53,797 nt of DNA. It comes from Rhizophagus sp. LPA8_4_AMF. Its lineage: Eukaryota; Glomeromycota; Glomeromycetes; Glomerales; Glomeraceae. The first letter of the stretch is position 1. Each line of letters opens with the position of its first letter. Shown piece by piece: positions 12,944 through 25,501 of this stretch. A program made the translations under genes and the position numbers. The DNA lies in NCBI GenBank assembly GCA_021464525.1, contig JADRCO010000105.1, positions 1 through 53,797 on the forward strand. The letters are read 5' to 3'. Below the pieces are notes generated by a model. That model saw only the letters and a list, made by a program, of their open reading frames with translations. It ran no database searches and was not told where the DNA came from.

Positions 12944-13087
12944 TCAATAAATTAAATTTAACCATCCTTTTTCTTTAGTATCATAATGTAATGGACCATT
13001 CTTCCATATTGATCTAGTCAAATAATTTTCTCCTATTTTCTTAGCATTGATAAATTCATTATATGATACCCATTCAAATACCTCACC
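12944..13087 (-). pseudogene. Protein kinase relic, N-lobe start
   Basis: The minus strand reads VFEWVSYNEFINAKKIGE, then SIWKNGPLHYDTKEKGW, and stops at 12944. From family knowledge, expanded Glomeromycotina tyrosine-kinase-like proteins start their kinase domain with a similar FEW.PY..F...K.IG phrase, a glycine loop, and a WKDGPL-type segment. Here the glycine loop after KKIG is lost and there is no catalytic lobe, so this is a fragment. It shows that a kinase gene or retrocopy once lay here. Confidence 0.6.
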
Positions 13088-13459
13088 ATATATTTATTTA
13101 TCAAATTATTTATCAATTTAAAACTTATATAAGGTTTAAAGTAAATTAAAATATTAAAATTCAATAAGTAAAAATGTTCGAAATTCATTAGCAAATAGTA
13201 AAAAATTCTTCACGCGAAAGCCAAATTTAAATATTTTTCTTTACTTCTTTTTTAATTTGAAACTTTGCAAAATAATGTTGAATATTAAGAAATGCTCCAG
13301 AACAAGACATCTGGTAATATAATTGCCTAATTGCAACTGATCCGAGAACTAGGAATAAACATTTACATCGTGCAAATACATCTGTATTGTTCGAAGATTA
13401 AGCTTCAATGATAGAATCATTAAAATAATTTACTAACGAATAATTTTTTCAAGAACGCA
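13088..13459. other. Intergenic spacer
   Basis: No gene or clear repeat is recognised. The sequence is AT-rich and leads into the CACTA relic. Confidence 0.35.
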
Positions 13460-14840
13460 CGTCATCTTTGGAAAATGTAGAATCCAGAATTTCAAGATTA
13501 AGAAAGCGCCGGGAATGTGATGAATGCGAATCGACAAAAAATAATGTCGATCGAGATCAAGATTTAATGATAACGAAAATGAAGACGTTGAAGAATCTGT
13601 TGATAATAATCCTGATGATGATGAAAGTTCTAACCACTTCGAAAATTATTCTACACTGTCGGATGAAAATTGGAAACATATAGATAAACAATTATATTTA
13701 TTCTAAGATTTCAAACTACTAGGTTTTGATTGGCAGATACTACAGTCAACACCTAATCAATTTTTTATCCGATGCAAATTTTTATTGGAATAGCATCTTG
13801 GGTAGCAAGACGACTTTAGTTGGGCCATGGCAATTTAACGAAAATACGTGCGTGTAAGACAATATTCACCTACTATCAGAATTTGAGCGAATTCACACAA
13901 AATTGATGTGCGAAGGATTTCTAATCTTGACGGCTAACGAGTGGAAAAACTATTTTAGTTTTTGCTAAAAAAATTCTTTGGAATTTTCTAGATCAAGAGG
14001 ATCAAAGTATTAATGCATTTAATCGAGCTGTTTCATATTAGTCTGGAGAATAGTAAACGTTAGATAGTTTGAATATTGTGCATAACCATTTATTTGAACA
14101 CTCAAGACTAATTAAATGACATCTTTCATTACATCTAAATGAATATTGTAGAGATTATGGGCCTCTTTATTCCTTTTAGTGTTTTTTCCTTTGAGAGAAT
14201 GAACGGAATTATTGGTAATTTATTTTTAATATTCAATTATTCCAAAATTGTTACTTATAATTTTGGAAGTTTACCTAAGAAATCATGCGATTTATGATGC
14301 AAAGTTCTCAAATTTGAACGAAATTTTCATACGGTTTACCTGAAGATTATTGGATATCTTTCAAATACAGTACTTAAATTTAAGAATTGCAAGCACTTTT
14401 AAATATATCAAGAAAAAAAAAAATTAACCTTTGGCAGAGTAAGAGGAGCAGAAATTTTTCATAGACTATTTTTACCACCAATGAAATTACAGATAGTCCT
14501 TTGGATTTGTAGATCGATTATTACAATCGTGCTTAATAAAAATAATTTTAGCATATTACGATTAGATCTTCTCCATCAGAAGAAAATTACAAGATAAATT
14601 ACACGTATAGAAGATGTGCATTAGGCAGAATATTTTGGGTCTTTTTTTTTTTATTTTTATTATATCGAAAAGAACAGAGGTGAATACAAAACAAGAAATA
14701 GCCGCTAGAACTAGACTACGCTTTATACATAAATATCACAACCCTACAAACAGAGTCGTCCTGCCATCGAATATTTTGAGTCATACGTTGAGATCATATG
14801 TAAGGAAAATTCTAAATTTAATTATTTGCGTAAATAAATA
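13460..14840 (+). mobile_element. CACTA (EnSpm) transposase relic
   Basis: The plus strand carries a decayed Tnp2-type transposase. An acidic stretch at about 13570-13690 (ENEDVEESVDNNPDDDESS) is followed at 13915-13960 by LTANEWKNYF. At about 14060-14215 comes a DUF4218-like segment with VHNHLFEHSRLIK, LSLHLNEYCRDYGPLYSF and RMNGIIG, where intact family members read YGP.Y.FWCF.FERMNG. Stops and frame changes break it in many places, so it is dead. No CACTA terminal repeats were found. The sequence after 14220 shows weaker coding character, possibly the transposase C-terminus. Confidence 0.65.
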
Positions 14841-16094
14841 ATTAAAAAATTTTACGAAGTTCACGAATGAATAAATAATTAGAAAAAAAAAATTCTAAAA
14901 ACTTTAAATGGAATAATTAGAAACGCTAAGTGTGACCTTCCTCTTGTTGTATTAAACATAATTCTATTTAATAAATAACAATAATAACAATGAAAATTTT
15001 CATTAAATGTTGTGGTAAAACTCATACAGCAAATCCTCCAGATTTCTCCGGATTATTGGTTAAATTTGCATAATATAATGATACAACTATCAAACTAGTT
15101 TTATCCTCTGTCCTTCCGCCAATCTTTTTAATAATGCCTTTATGTAGAAATTGTAAAGTAATGGGTCCGGAAAAAATCAAAAAAATCTTGCAAGAACGTG
15201 TAACTTCTGTTTAACCAACCGTCAAAAAGATACAAAATTAAAAAATTTTCTACTAATATACGAAAACCTTTAACCAATATTAGTATGAATAATATTACAG
15301 ATCAAAGTTTATATTAATGATACTTTATTAAACCTTTAAATAATAACACAGAGCAGGATAATGATACTTTTTTAGAAACACGTGATCATTTTTGATCATT
15401 TGTTCTAAAATATTAAAATATAGTACAGTAGATATTTGCTCAAATATCCATGCGGGATTATTCACTAATCCGTAAAGCATCCATGGATACCCGTCAAATT
15501 ATTCACGAATATTTACATAAATTTGTGATACATAAAAATGATCCCATCTATAACATTCACAGATCGCTTCACTACTCAATTATTTCCAAACAAATTCAAA
15601 TTATAACGATTTTATAGATATGCAGCAGTATAAACTGTATCAACAACTATCAAAAATTATAAGTAGAAAAGAATAAATATAATAGTGATTATGATTGTAA
15701 TGCGTAATTATTGGTTATTTATTACTATAATTCATCTTATATGAGATTATTTAAACGAACTATTTTTTCTCTTATACTTAATAAATATTAAATTATTCTA
15801 AATATTATTGCAATTGAGTATGAGTTTTCTATAATAAGAAAACTACCTATAGTCAATGAATAAAGCATATTTAATTAATTTATCTTTTTTTGTTCAAGCC
15901 TATCCGATAGTATTTCAAGATTTTCACGTTGTGTGATATGAAGATCTTCATACTTGTTACAATTTACAAATCAGTTTAGTTTATGATTAGTAGTACAGTT
16001 TGAGATTGCTGTTTGTTACACACAATACGCCCATCCACATTAAATATTTGTTACGCGATAAATTTTCCACTAACAAATTCGGTCTTTTCTTTAA
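14841..16094. other. Intergenic region, no gene seen
   Basis: AT-rich sequence. A short coding-like stretch near 15140-15210 (PLCRNCKVMGPEKIKKIL) is too short to assign. One CACGTG site lies at 15379. Confidence 0.35.
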
Positions 16095-16121
16095 TTTTTT
16101 TTTTTTTTTAAAAAAAAAAAA
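16095..16121 (+). promoter_or_regulatory. T15/A12 palindrome abutting the start codon
   Basis: A run of 15 T (16095-16109) is followed directly by 12 A (16110-16121), and the last A is the A of the ATG. In the mRNA this would be a U-run/A-run able to pair and place a hairpin at the initiation codon. The P450 gene at 32632 has the same arrangement. Confidence 0.6.
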
Positions 16122-17599
16122 TGTTAGAGCTCAACAAAGATGTAATTTTTCTTATATTAGAAGAATTGAAAGATGATCGAAAATCTCTTTATTCATGTCT
16201 TTTAATTAATAAAACTTGGTGTGAAACGACGGTACCAATTTTATGGAAAATTCCTAGATTAAATTATGTGAATGATAATAATATTAAAAAGAATAAATTA
16301 TTGAATGTAATACTTTTACATTTATCAGAAGAATCAAGAAATATTTTAAAAAATCATGGAATCGAATTATTTACAACTACAAAATATCAACAACCATATT
16401 TTAATTATATTAGTTTCTGGAGAAGTTTGAATTTACATCTTATAGAAGAAATTTTAAATGTTTCTATTGAAAAATCCAAAATATCAATTGTTAGAAATGA
16501 AATATTAAAATTATTTATTAACAAAGATACAAAATTTATCGATCTTTATATACCACAACGATTTAATTATCAAATACATCTTATCTCAGGAGGAGAAAAT
16601 TGCTTTTCAGAACTTGAATACCTTTGTTGTGATGCTAATATCGATCAAAATATATTAAAAGGATTATCAAAGATAAGCAAAACGATTAAAAAATTAAGAT
16701 TTGAAGATATTATGCAATATAATGATCGTAATAAAAATGCTGGAATCATTTCATTAATTGAAGCTCAAGAAAATTTAGAAGATATTTGTTTCAACTGTTA
16801 TTCAAATGTAAGGGATGAATCATACTGCGTATCCCTTGAGGAATCATTAATTAGAAAAGCGAATAATATCCAACATTTAAAATTAGATTGGACACCTACT
16901 ACAAATATTCTTTCACATCTTGTAAATTTAACAAGTTTAGATATAAATTTAAGTTTAATAAATTTCAGTTTAATGAAATTACCTCATTACACTAATTGGA
17001 ATCATTTAAAAAATATTTCTTTACCAGTTTTAAAAATTTTAAGAACTCAACAAGTTCCATCCAAAATTTTGGCTAATTTAATTGAAAATACAAAAGGACA
17101 TCTTACTGAAATTAGTATTTGTTATGAAGGTGTTGATAATAAAAGACTTATTCAAGCAATTTATCAAAATTGTCCAATTCTTAAATATCTTAAATTATCT
17201 TTTATTAATAATGATATTTCAGAATTAGAAAAATTATTAATTAAATGTCAATATTTAAATGGATTGGTTGTTATTATATTTGAAAATGAACCTGATTGGG
17301 ATAATTTATTCAAGGTTTTTGTTAGATCTTCCCCAATTAATTTATTTAAATTTAAATTTTCTTCTTTTAAAACTCTTAAATTAGAAACTTTAAAATTCTT
17401 TTTTGATAATTGGAAAGACAGACATCCTATTTTATTACAAACAAATTCCCTTTATAGTCTTTATAGTACAAACACAGAAAAGCAACAACAAATAAATAAT
17501 TTAGTCGGAACATATAAAAAGAAAGGAATAGTTAAAACTTATGACGTTTATTGGCAAATACATACTATCGAAGATTTTGAATGGGAAAAAACATTTTAA
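16121..17599 (+). CDS. F-box-like protein with degenerate leucine-rich repeats
   Basis: One intronless frame of 492 residues. The N-terminus (LNKDVIFLILEELKDDRKSL then CLLINKTWCETTVPILW) is an F-box of the type common in Glomeromycotina, expected to dock on Skp1. The remainder is rich in Leu, Ile and Asn with irregular leucine-rich repeats such as LEYLCCDANIDQNILKGL, NIQHLKLDW and LKYLKLSF. Its length and layout match the three related genes at 40243-51290, but sequence identity is low outside the F-box. An AATAAA signal lies near 17658. The substrate is unknown. Confidence 0.8.
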   Translation: MLELNKDVIFLILEELKDDRKSLYSCLLINKTWCETTVPILWKIPRLNYVNDNNIKKNKLLNVILLHLSEESRNILKNHGIELFTTTKYQQPYFNYISFWRSLNLHLIEEILNVSIEKSKISIVRNEILKLFINKDTKFIDLYIPQRFNYQIHLISGGENCFSELEYLCCDANIDQNILKGLSKISKTIKKLRFEDIMQYNDRNKNAGIISLIEAQENLEDICFNCYSNVRDESYCVSLEESLIRKANNIQHLKLDWTPTTNILSHLVNLTSLDINLSLINFSLMKLPHYTNWNHLKNISLPVLKILRTQQVPSKILANLIENTKGHLTEISICYEGVDNKRLIQAIYQNCPILKYLKLSFINNDISELEKLLIKCQYLNGLVVIIFENEPDWDNLFKVFVRSSPINLFKFKFSSFKTLKLETLKFFFDNWKDRHPILLQTNSLYSLYSTNTEKQQQINNLVGTYKKKGIVKTYDVYWQIHTIEDFEWEKTF

Positions 17600-19500
17600 T
17601 CAATCATTTGAGAATTTTTTTCTTTATTATCTGTATGTATTAAATTGTTTTATTTTTAATAAATATTATTATATTAAAACATTACAAATATAAAATTATG
17701 TTTGGAACGAAGCGTAGGAAAATTGATGTGAAAAATAATTATTTCATGTGAATCACAGTGGCAAGCTTGCACGAAGACGTAATATACAGTACGGGATTGT
17801 ATCAACTGCTGTGGATTGGTAATAATCAAACTAGTTTTAATCCCCTAGCATATAGTACATTCCACATGTTGATATTTATTTTTATAAATTCTTATTCACA
17901 TTCAAGTCATTTATAATTAGTCGAAGTTGTAATTCACCTGAAGTCGAATGAGGTTATCTATCATCTAGTATTATCATTTTATTTTGTAGACAAGAACTGA
18001 GGCTGAAGAGGCGTATACAAAAATATAACGAAAATGTAATTTACGTGTTGATCACGTGATTATATGTGTCGCCGAAAAATCACTAAATTGGCATTATTAT
18101 CGTAAAAAAAAAATTATGTAAATTTAAAGGATATTATTAAGCAAACTTATAATTTATAATTTCTAATATAATCAGTTTTGAGATCAGTTTTTCGGTTCAA
18201 TCGGTTCAATTTTATCGGTCGGTTTTGCAGTCAGATCGGTTACCATTGGCATCTCTAATCATGATTGTACTTTTATGTGTGTGAACTATAAGAAAGTTTT
18301 AAAATTTGTCTTAGAATATATAATTGAACTGATCAAAGCAAGAAATAAAATAACGGTGTGTGATGGATTTATTAACGAAGAAAAATGACAGATGGCAGGT
18401 AAAGCACTCAAAGTAATTGTAATGTAGGACAATCCGGGGGATAGAGAAACCACATACAATATAAATTAAGATTGATGATTTTATCACCAAATTTGACTGG
18501 TATGACTAATCAATTCAGCAAATGTGCCGGATTGTACCTCTATAAATAAATATATATATATACTTATTTAATTTGTTTAATTATTTCATATTACATCCAA
18601 TTTCGAAATTTCAAAAATTAGAGAAGTGGTAATAAAAATACTGATAAATTTTTTCAAGATATTTCAGGTATAAAGAATTTAGAGTGAATATTTATGGTAG
18701 ATTACGATCAAAATTAATAAAATTAGGGAAGACTTCTTTAAGAACGAAATTAATGTCGGGACTTTATCATTCCTATCCCCCTTTTTTTTAACAAATAAAG
18801 CTTTACTGATATAACATGCTGTGTTTTAAATATCCATATTACAATATATCCGTAAAACGTGTTTATAACCGCTAAATTTCATTTCATATTATACAAATAA
18901 ACGGATCAAACATTATAATTCGCCAAAATTAATTCCATACCTTTCACTTATTAAAAGAATTCTTCATAGTATTTATTTTTTTCATAATTTACATATAACT
19001 TCCCCAACTATGGGATTTAATATAGGACCGAATGAAAATCAATTTTCGCCCACTTCCATTTTCTAGCATCGGGTGGTAATGTACAAACAATAAAAACTTA
19101 TGAGGAATTAGTACACAATCGATGAATGTTTCATAATAAATTCATTGAAAGCTTCTTAAACTAATTTTTTATGTTAGTCTGATATATAATTTAATAATTA
19201 TAAAATTTTTCATTAAGCTAAACTACGTAATATACGCAATACGTAATGCTTTATAAGTAAAATGGTAAATCTTTAATTCAATTCACTATAAACAACAAAA
19301 TCTTGCACTCACGTGTAGTGATGCCGAATTAACTGATTGGTTTTAAAAAAACAATGTTGTTGAATAGTTTTAACTTGTTTAATCGCTATCTGAGTAATGT
19401 ATTTTTATTAATAAAAAACATGAACTGTAATGAATCTAATTTAGCTGTAAAAATTTGATGGCAAATCTGAATGTTGAAATATATTATTCATATTATCATA
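17600..19500. other. Gene-poor AT-rich stretch
   Basis: No coding frame with family resemblance is seen on either strand. At 18170-18245 the phrase atcggttcaatcggttc and relatives repeat a few times. Two CACGTG sites lie at 18053 and 19310. Confidence 0.4.
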
Positions 19501-20215
19501 AAAAATTACTCCTGCAAATAATTATTCATTATGACATGCAACACATAATGGGTTTGTCCCAATACCAGGTTCGGTTTGTTTTTTTTATGCGGTTTTTTGA
19601 GTCTCAACGTAGGGGCGGCAAGTAAAAAAGAAATAATTTTTTTTTTTCAATTTATTTTTTTTTCGACGGCAAGTAAAAAAAAAAATTGGTTCAGTTTTTT
19701 TTATATTGACGAACACTACCTATTGCTCCCCAACCCGCTAGTACTGGTCACCCGTGTAATACCAAAACCTCTAGCCCTCGAAAGGGAACTCGTGCCGAAG
19801 CTCGAATAAAGTAATGGTATCTATCTGCTGGCAAATGAGCAGGACACGTGTGATATCGATTCTGGCAAGAGATCAACCATTAGTTTATAGAAAAATCACA
19901 AATTATGGGATTTTCAAGTCTCTCTGGACGTGAAAGTCTGCCTTTCCTCTGTCTTCTGTTTTCTTTAGGTCTTCTTTTATTTTCGATTAAATAATCTTTT
20001 CCCTTCCACTTTCACTTTCCCTTCCCTTTCCCTTCTCTTTCACTTTCCCCTTTTCCTTCTCTCGCTTTCCTCTTTCATCTCTCTTCTCCTTCCCTAACGC
20101 TTTCCTCTTTCCCTTTCCTCATTCGTTTTCCCTCTTCCCCTTTCCCTTTCCTTATTCCTTGCTCTTTCCACTTTCTCCTCTCTCGCTTCCCCTTCCTGAT
20201 TAATGTTGCTGCAGC
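19501..20215. repeat. Dispersed repeat with pyrimidine tract (copy 1)
   Basis: The leader at 19501-19549 (tatgacatgcaacacataat core) matches 52934-52990. The same order of parts follows in both places: a stretch with tctgtcttct..tttttaggtc, then a long strand-biased tract built on ccctttc and ctttccc (19985-20195 here). This copy has a short, degraded tract; the second copy has a long one. There is no coding capacity, and the short frame at 19576 is within the repeat. Confidence 0.65.
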
Positions 20216-20760
20216 TCAACGTTGGTGATCAGGTGACAACAAGTTTTTTAAAGACTTGGCTAAGTCAGCAACAAATAGTAACGATTTGTTCACTTTTATT
20301 AAATATATAACTATAAATTAAATAAAATATTTATATCTATGATTATTATTTTGATTAATTTTCGCAAATGTTTTTATAATATGGTCCAAAGATTATTGAT
20401 TAGTAGATCTAAAATTTATTTAGATTTCTTTGATTAAATTAAAATGAGACAAATGAGACAAGTCATCAAGTTTAATTATACTGTATTTATCTGATTTTAC
20501 ATTATTCAGATTTACACCTAAAGGTTCCAACTTTTACATTAATAAATACGAAAATGAGAAAGAATATACTTTATGAATTAGGTTCAAGCCATGCTGAAAT
20601 ATTAGCACATTATACCAATTCGGAGCCAATCTAAAAAGTTAGTTGTTCATATAGCTTTATATAGACAAAGTTTTCTATCTAAATTGGAGTTTTTATAAGT
20701 TATTGCTACTTGACAATAGAAAGTTTGAAATTTCATCTTTTTATTGTATAACTAAGTAAA
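20216..20760. other. Intergenic spacer
   Basis: No gene is recognised. A short frame around 20553-20633 (MRKNILYELGSSHAEILAHY) has protein-like composition but ends at once and could not be assigned. Confidence 0.3.
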
Positions 20761-21206
20761 CGAACCCTCCGTTCAGGTGATTTTGGGTCGTTATATCAAA
20801 TATTCGATAAATCAAATATTTTTGTTATACCGATTTATATATTAAAAAATATAAAAGTTCGGTATATCCAAAAATAAACATTATAATATCATATTTTATT
20901 ATCTTAAAATATGTTCTTTAACCCCGCTCATGGATGTCATGATTGTCACGTGATATGCTGCGCTGAATAGTGCTGGCCAAGACTAAGTTTAATTCCGGCC
21001 GGAATTACTAGGATGTATCGATTTATCGCGAATAATTAAATATGACTGGTTTACAATTAACTTCGTTATATGTAATATCGCAAAATTTGTAATAAAATCG
21101 GTATATAGTGATAAAATTAATTATAGATGGTTTTGGTTTAAGAAAAAAGTTCGTTATGGGTCAAAATCGGTTTATCTCGAATCGTCATATCGAGTTATGA
21201 CTGTAA
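20761..21206. mobile_element. Pogo/Tc1-like DNA transposon relic
   Basis: The right end, read inward, is ttacagtcataactcgatat followed by gacgattcgagataaaccg. This kind of terminus (CAGTC..AACTCG.TATA.CGA) is typical of pogo/Tigger-like elements. The left part (tcgttatatcaaatattcga then taaatc) is a diverged inverted match. The interior is short and non-coding, with aattccggccggaatt in the middle. It is probably a non-autonomous remnant. Confidence 0.5.
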
Positions 21207-21674
21207 CATACAATAGACTTATGATAAATTTATTACAAAGAAATTTTTAATTTAAAAATTTCTATATTTTGTCATTATTCTATAAACAATTTTGGAATAT
21301 ATCAACCAGCAAATCAAGCAGAGACGGGAATAAAACAGTTTTAACATTTGGTTTCAGTTAATGTCGGCATCAATACTCACGTGATATTTTCGCTGGCATT
21401 ATGACAGCGGTGTTTTGGCATTAAGAGTGGCAAAGGATGTGACGAACAATAAGTGACAAATAAGATTTCACACTACCGAAAAAATCTAAGTAATAGAGTG
21501 ACGCCATGTGACGAAATATTTTATTAAAGATGCATCAAAAGTTTTGATCCACACAATTTCGATAATAAAATTCGTCATTTCGAAGGAAAAATGGAGTTCC
21601 AATCCGACATCCGATGGATAATCAATCTCTTTTCATTTTATTTTTGGAAAGAAATATTTTACGTTACATATTAG

Positions 21675-21763
21675 GATCTGCATTCGAAATGGGATTCGAA
21701 CCATTATTGTCCTAAGCGTAGTAGAGGACAGTAAGGTACTCCATACCATGCGATGACCGTCAT
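21675..21763 (-). ncRNA. tRNA-like pol III unit, SINE or tRNA relic
   Basis: The minus strand has a good B box, ggttcgaatcc (21702-21692), and an A-box-like tggtatggagtacc (21748-21735), 32 bases apart, which is normal for a pol III internal promoter. The part between can form a gtcct/aggac stem, but the loop is too long for a normal anticodon arm, and I find no good 7-bp acceptor stem. It is more likely a tRNA-derived SINE head or a decayed tRNA than a working tRNA. No 3' tail repeat was recognised. Confidence 0.4.
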
Positions 21764-21877
21764 GTAATCAATATCAGGATTGCATAATATTACAATGTAA
21801 TACTGTTTCATAATAAAAAATTTGCAATATAGCAAAACTATGTTAAATTTAATATTTATGATAAATTTAATTATACA

Positions 21878-22507
21878 GATATCCCTATGAAAAAAGAATG
21901 CACTTAAAATATTTCACTAACAATTATTTCGTCGAGAGTCAATTTACCGACAGTGAGTTCACCGAAAATCAAGTGAACACAATAATATGAGTTATTTATT
22001 GTGTAGTATAAAACGTTATTTTTTTCCTTCTTAATAGATATTTGTGAAGTTATGAAATATTTATGACGTGCATTATAATATATTTTGTATTTAGTGATTA
22101 TTATATTATTTAATAGTGTACTGAGTAATAAAAAATACATAAAAGTTAATGAGTCGTTTTATTGATTTGTCAATAAAATAACCCTGTCGGTGAAATAATC
22201 ATTGGTGAAACAATTGTAGGTGAAATGATCTTGTCGGTAAAAATCACCGTCGGTAAATTAATTGTCGGGGATGCGATTTTTGGTGAAATAAATGCGTTCT
22301 ACTAGTTATAGCAACATCAACAAAATAATGACAGCTTCGTGACCATGCACGTGACTTCGCAAGGAGGTAAGGTAAATCAGGATGCAAGGGATGTTTGTGG
22401 AGGAACAACGCAGGGAGTTGAATATCTTAAAAATACATGCTTAAAATTGTAGTTTTAATATAATTTAAGTGCATTTTAAATTAAAAATTTACACATTTTA
22501 AGTGCAT
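21878..22507. repeat. Foldback element with iterated GTCGGTGAAAT-type units
   Basis: The right half (22180-22300) is a string of units about 18-22 bp long built on gtcggtgaaataat, ggtgaaacaatt, ggtgaaatgatc and gtcggtaaatt. The left half (21905-21985) carries the inverted units aatttaccgac and gttcaccgaaaatc. The phrases aatttaccgac at 21941-21951 and gtcggtaaatt at 22249-22259 pair perfectly. A further inverted pair, atgcacttaaaat (21898-21910) and attttaagtgcat (22495-22507), may mark the outer ends. The minus-strand frame inside it is a by-product. Confidence 0.55.
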
Positions 22508-22946
22508 AAATAAAAGTTTTAGTATATTTTAAATTATATTTTAAAATAAAAAATTTTTTTTATGTTTATATATAACGTTTTGGACGTTCTATTAATAATC
22601 GAATTTAGGTGCAACTTTAGTCGTTCATCCGCCGGATGATATTTAATCCGTTTCTAATCTTTTTTTTTTTTTCATCTTTAAAGAAGAGGTTAAATTTATT
22701 AAGTTAATGTTCGTAAGATATCTCAGAAAAAAAAATATCTATTTTTTATTATAAATCCTTATAGGATCACACTGTACATTTTTTTTACATTATTTTATTG
22801 AATAACTTTATTGATGATATATATAATAAATAAATGCCGCTTCATAACATATAAATTATTACAAATATAATAATATAATTAGATTTTCGTGCAATAAAAT
22901 CAAGCCACTAGATCTTGAGAGTCTATATAATAAAACACTTATTCAT
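22508..22946. other. Intergenic AT-rich spacer
   Basis: Nothing recognised beyond homopolymer runs. Confidence 0.4.
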
Positions 22947-23083
22947 TTATTGTATAAGTCTTTGGGCAATGCTCTGCTGTTTCGATTTCATTGACAGCCA
23001 GATTTTGCCACATACATGCATAATCTGAGTCTGTCAAATGGCCTCAATCGAAAACAGAACGTTATTGCGGACCTATACAATAA
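22947..23083. repeat. Foldback element, about 50-bp arms
   Basis: The arm 22947-22997 (ttattgtataagtc, tgtttcgattt, attgacag) is matched inverted by 23031-23083 (ctgtcaaat, aatcgaaaaca, acctatacaataa) with roughly 75% pairing. The loop is 33 bp. It has no coding content and is probably an old MITE. Confidence 0.6.
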
Positions 23084-25264
23084 ATATATATTATTAATTA
23101 AATGTTCGTGTAACTGTTTAAATGTGATTATCCTCGGATGGAACTCTAGGATAGAAAATTAATGGCAAAACAAATAAATTTCTTGGTTTAAAAAATATAT
23201 ATATTTCTATGTTTTCACATATGTGAGGATGTGAGGACAAAAATTAAATAATATTTTATGACGCAGTTCTTATTTCACATGATTAGAGTACGAACATCCA
23301 CGTGATAGTACAGTAATGCTGACAGGAATGAAAAGAAAAAAAATACAAGTCAAACTTTATTAAATAAAGTTGAAAAGAAGATCGAGATGCATGTGTTATG
23401 AAGCATATATACTTCATAGTGCTTTATACACAAATAATTTGTAAATTTGAAGTTTGTTTTTTTTTTATCAATTCAAGTAAATTAATTTAGTAATGAGCCT
23501 ATAAAAAAATAGTAGATTCGTGGCGGTTTTAATCATAGTCTATTAGTGTAACTACAATAATTTACGGATAAAAGAAAATTGATGAGCAACTAATATATTG
23601 TCAAATAGAATCATGAAATAGAATTACGTTTTAAACGATATTAACAATACAATTTATACAATAAAAAATATTGAAACTTCGGCGAAATTTCAATATTCGG
23701 AAATTCGGCAGAACGGTATTTTCCGATATTTTTTTTTTTGTAATTGGTCTCAGGTGAACGCACATTGTCGATCTTTTAATTAACAAATTTTTGAGAAAGC
23801 GAATAATCTACGTTGATTAAAGGGTCGAATAATATTACGGTATAATTAATTGATTATGTAACACTAAATGACCTTTTTTCCTATAATGCATTGCCGGTTA
23901 AAGAATATCAATTCTTGATGATTTACAATGCTGATTAACGGTAAAATAGTAAAACAATATTAAATAACTCTTAATATTTTATATTAAAAGATTTTTTTTT
24001 ACATTTAATGTTAATTTTAAAGATCATTTTTGCAGATGATAAAATTTTAATATCTTTATAAGAACAAATATTTGTTATTGAAGAAAAAACAAATAAAGTA
24101 AATTTAATTAATGAGTTTTAGCTGAAATTATAACTATTTCTTTTCTTTTATTTTTTTTAAAAAAAAGAAATAATTATAATATTAAACATTTCTATTATAG
24201 TGAATATAGTGTATAAAAAGTTCGATAAATAACGATAATTTACTTTTTTTTTCTGAAACAATTTTAATGAATTGCTGCGTCGCTAAAAATAACGTCCAAC
24301 AATTTTTTGCAGTTACATTTTTTGAATTCCACGGGCAAGCCTAATTAGGAAATAACCGAACAATGCAAGTACGAAATATCGTTGCTACCATATATTTATT
24401 TATATTTATTAAATTTTGTTTATATTCCAGTGCAGATGATCTCACCATTCTATATTAAGAAATTCATCATCACGCGCTAATATGATAACCCAAAAAATTG
24501 GTACTTGGGTTTTACAAAATCGGATCGTTTAATTAGAAATGTATAAATACGGTTACCATTTTATACTTATAAGGAATCTTACAATAATTTTTTAGAATGT
24601 TTTTGGTAGTAACTCAACATTCATGGTGATAAATTGTAACACTTAATTTACTTTTACCCTGATTATTCTAAGTTACGAATGTTCGGAAGTGACGCCTTTT
24701 TCAAAAATAATTGGTGCTACTAATTAATAAATATTTATAAGAATTTAAATTATGTGTTTCCTTTTGCAGAGAGGAAAGTCGAATACGATAAAAGATGGTG
24801 AAAAGTTGGGATTACATGATGTTATTATTTTGTGAATAAACATTTTTAATTAATATTTTAACACTTGAGGAAAGCGAGGAAAGCGACCATTTTATTTATA
24901 TTCCGTCTTTGTTCTTCATTATATTGATTTATTTTATTAATAATAATAAAAAATATCCTATAAGACATTTTAGTGAAGTATTAATTTTATTAAAGAAGAT
25001 ATAAATGGTATATTTTTTTAATTGTACTTTTATGTACCCTGAACGTCATCACGTGATACTGTGTTATTTATGCTCATTGTTTTGTTCCATTCATGATGCA
25101 CAATTTTAATTTTGGTCAAATTTTTTCGATTATAAGTAAAAATCTATAAAATGGTACGATCGACAGTGATACACAATATATTATGTTAATTAATTGCATG
25201 TACATAAAATAAAATAAACAAATCGTAAAATAAAATGAATAAAAAGGGAGATACACGAAAAATG
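23084..25264. other. Gene-poor stretch
   Basis: No gene is recognised. A short palindrome, aatattgaaa..tttcaatatt, lies at 23668-23698. A T-run/A-run junction lies near 24150-24170. CACGTG occurs at 23299 and 25050. Confidence 0.4.
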
Positions 25265-25465
25265 CTTTCTTTTTTTCGTTCCCGCTTTGTCATTATTATT
25301 GTTAGTCCTTTTTCTTTCTTTCTTTTATATCCTTTTAATTCCTTCTCATTCCTTCCTTCCCTTCCGTCCCTTTCCCTCTCTCCTCTCTCTTTCCTTCCCT
25401 ATTCTTTCCTTATTACTTTTTTCTACTTTCCATCTCCTCTTCTATTTCCATTACTTTACTTTCAT
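25265..25465 (+). promoter_or_regulatory. CT-rich tract upstream of the mucin-like gene
   Basis: About 200 bp of strongly pyrimidine-biased plus strand (ctttccctctctcctctctc and similar) ends 40 bp before the start codon at 25502. CT-rich blocks before start codons are common in strongly expressed fungal genes. It also resembles the pyrimidine tracts of the repeats at 19985 and 53040. Two overlapping frames inside it are low-complexity by-products. Confidence 0.45.
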
Positions 25466-25501
25466 TAATATAAAAAAAAAAATTTCACATGAGAACAAAG
25501 T

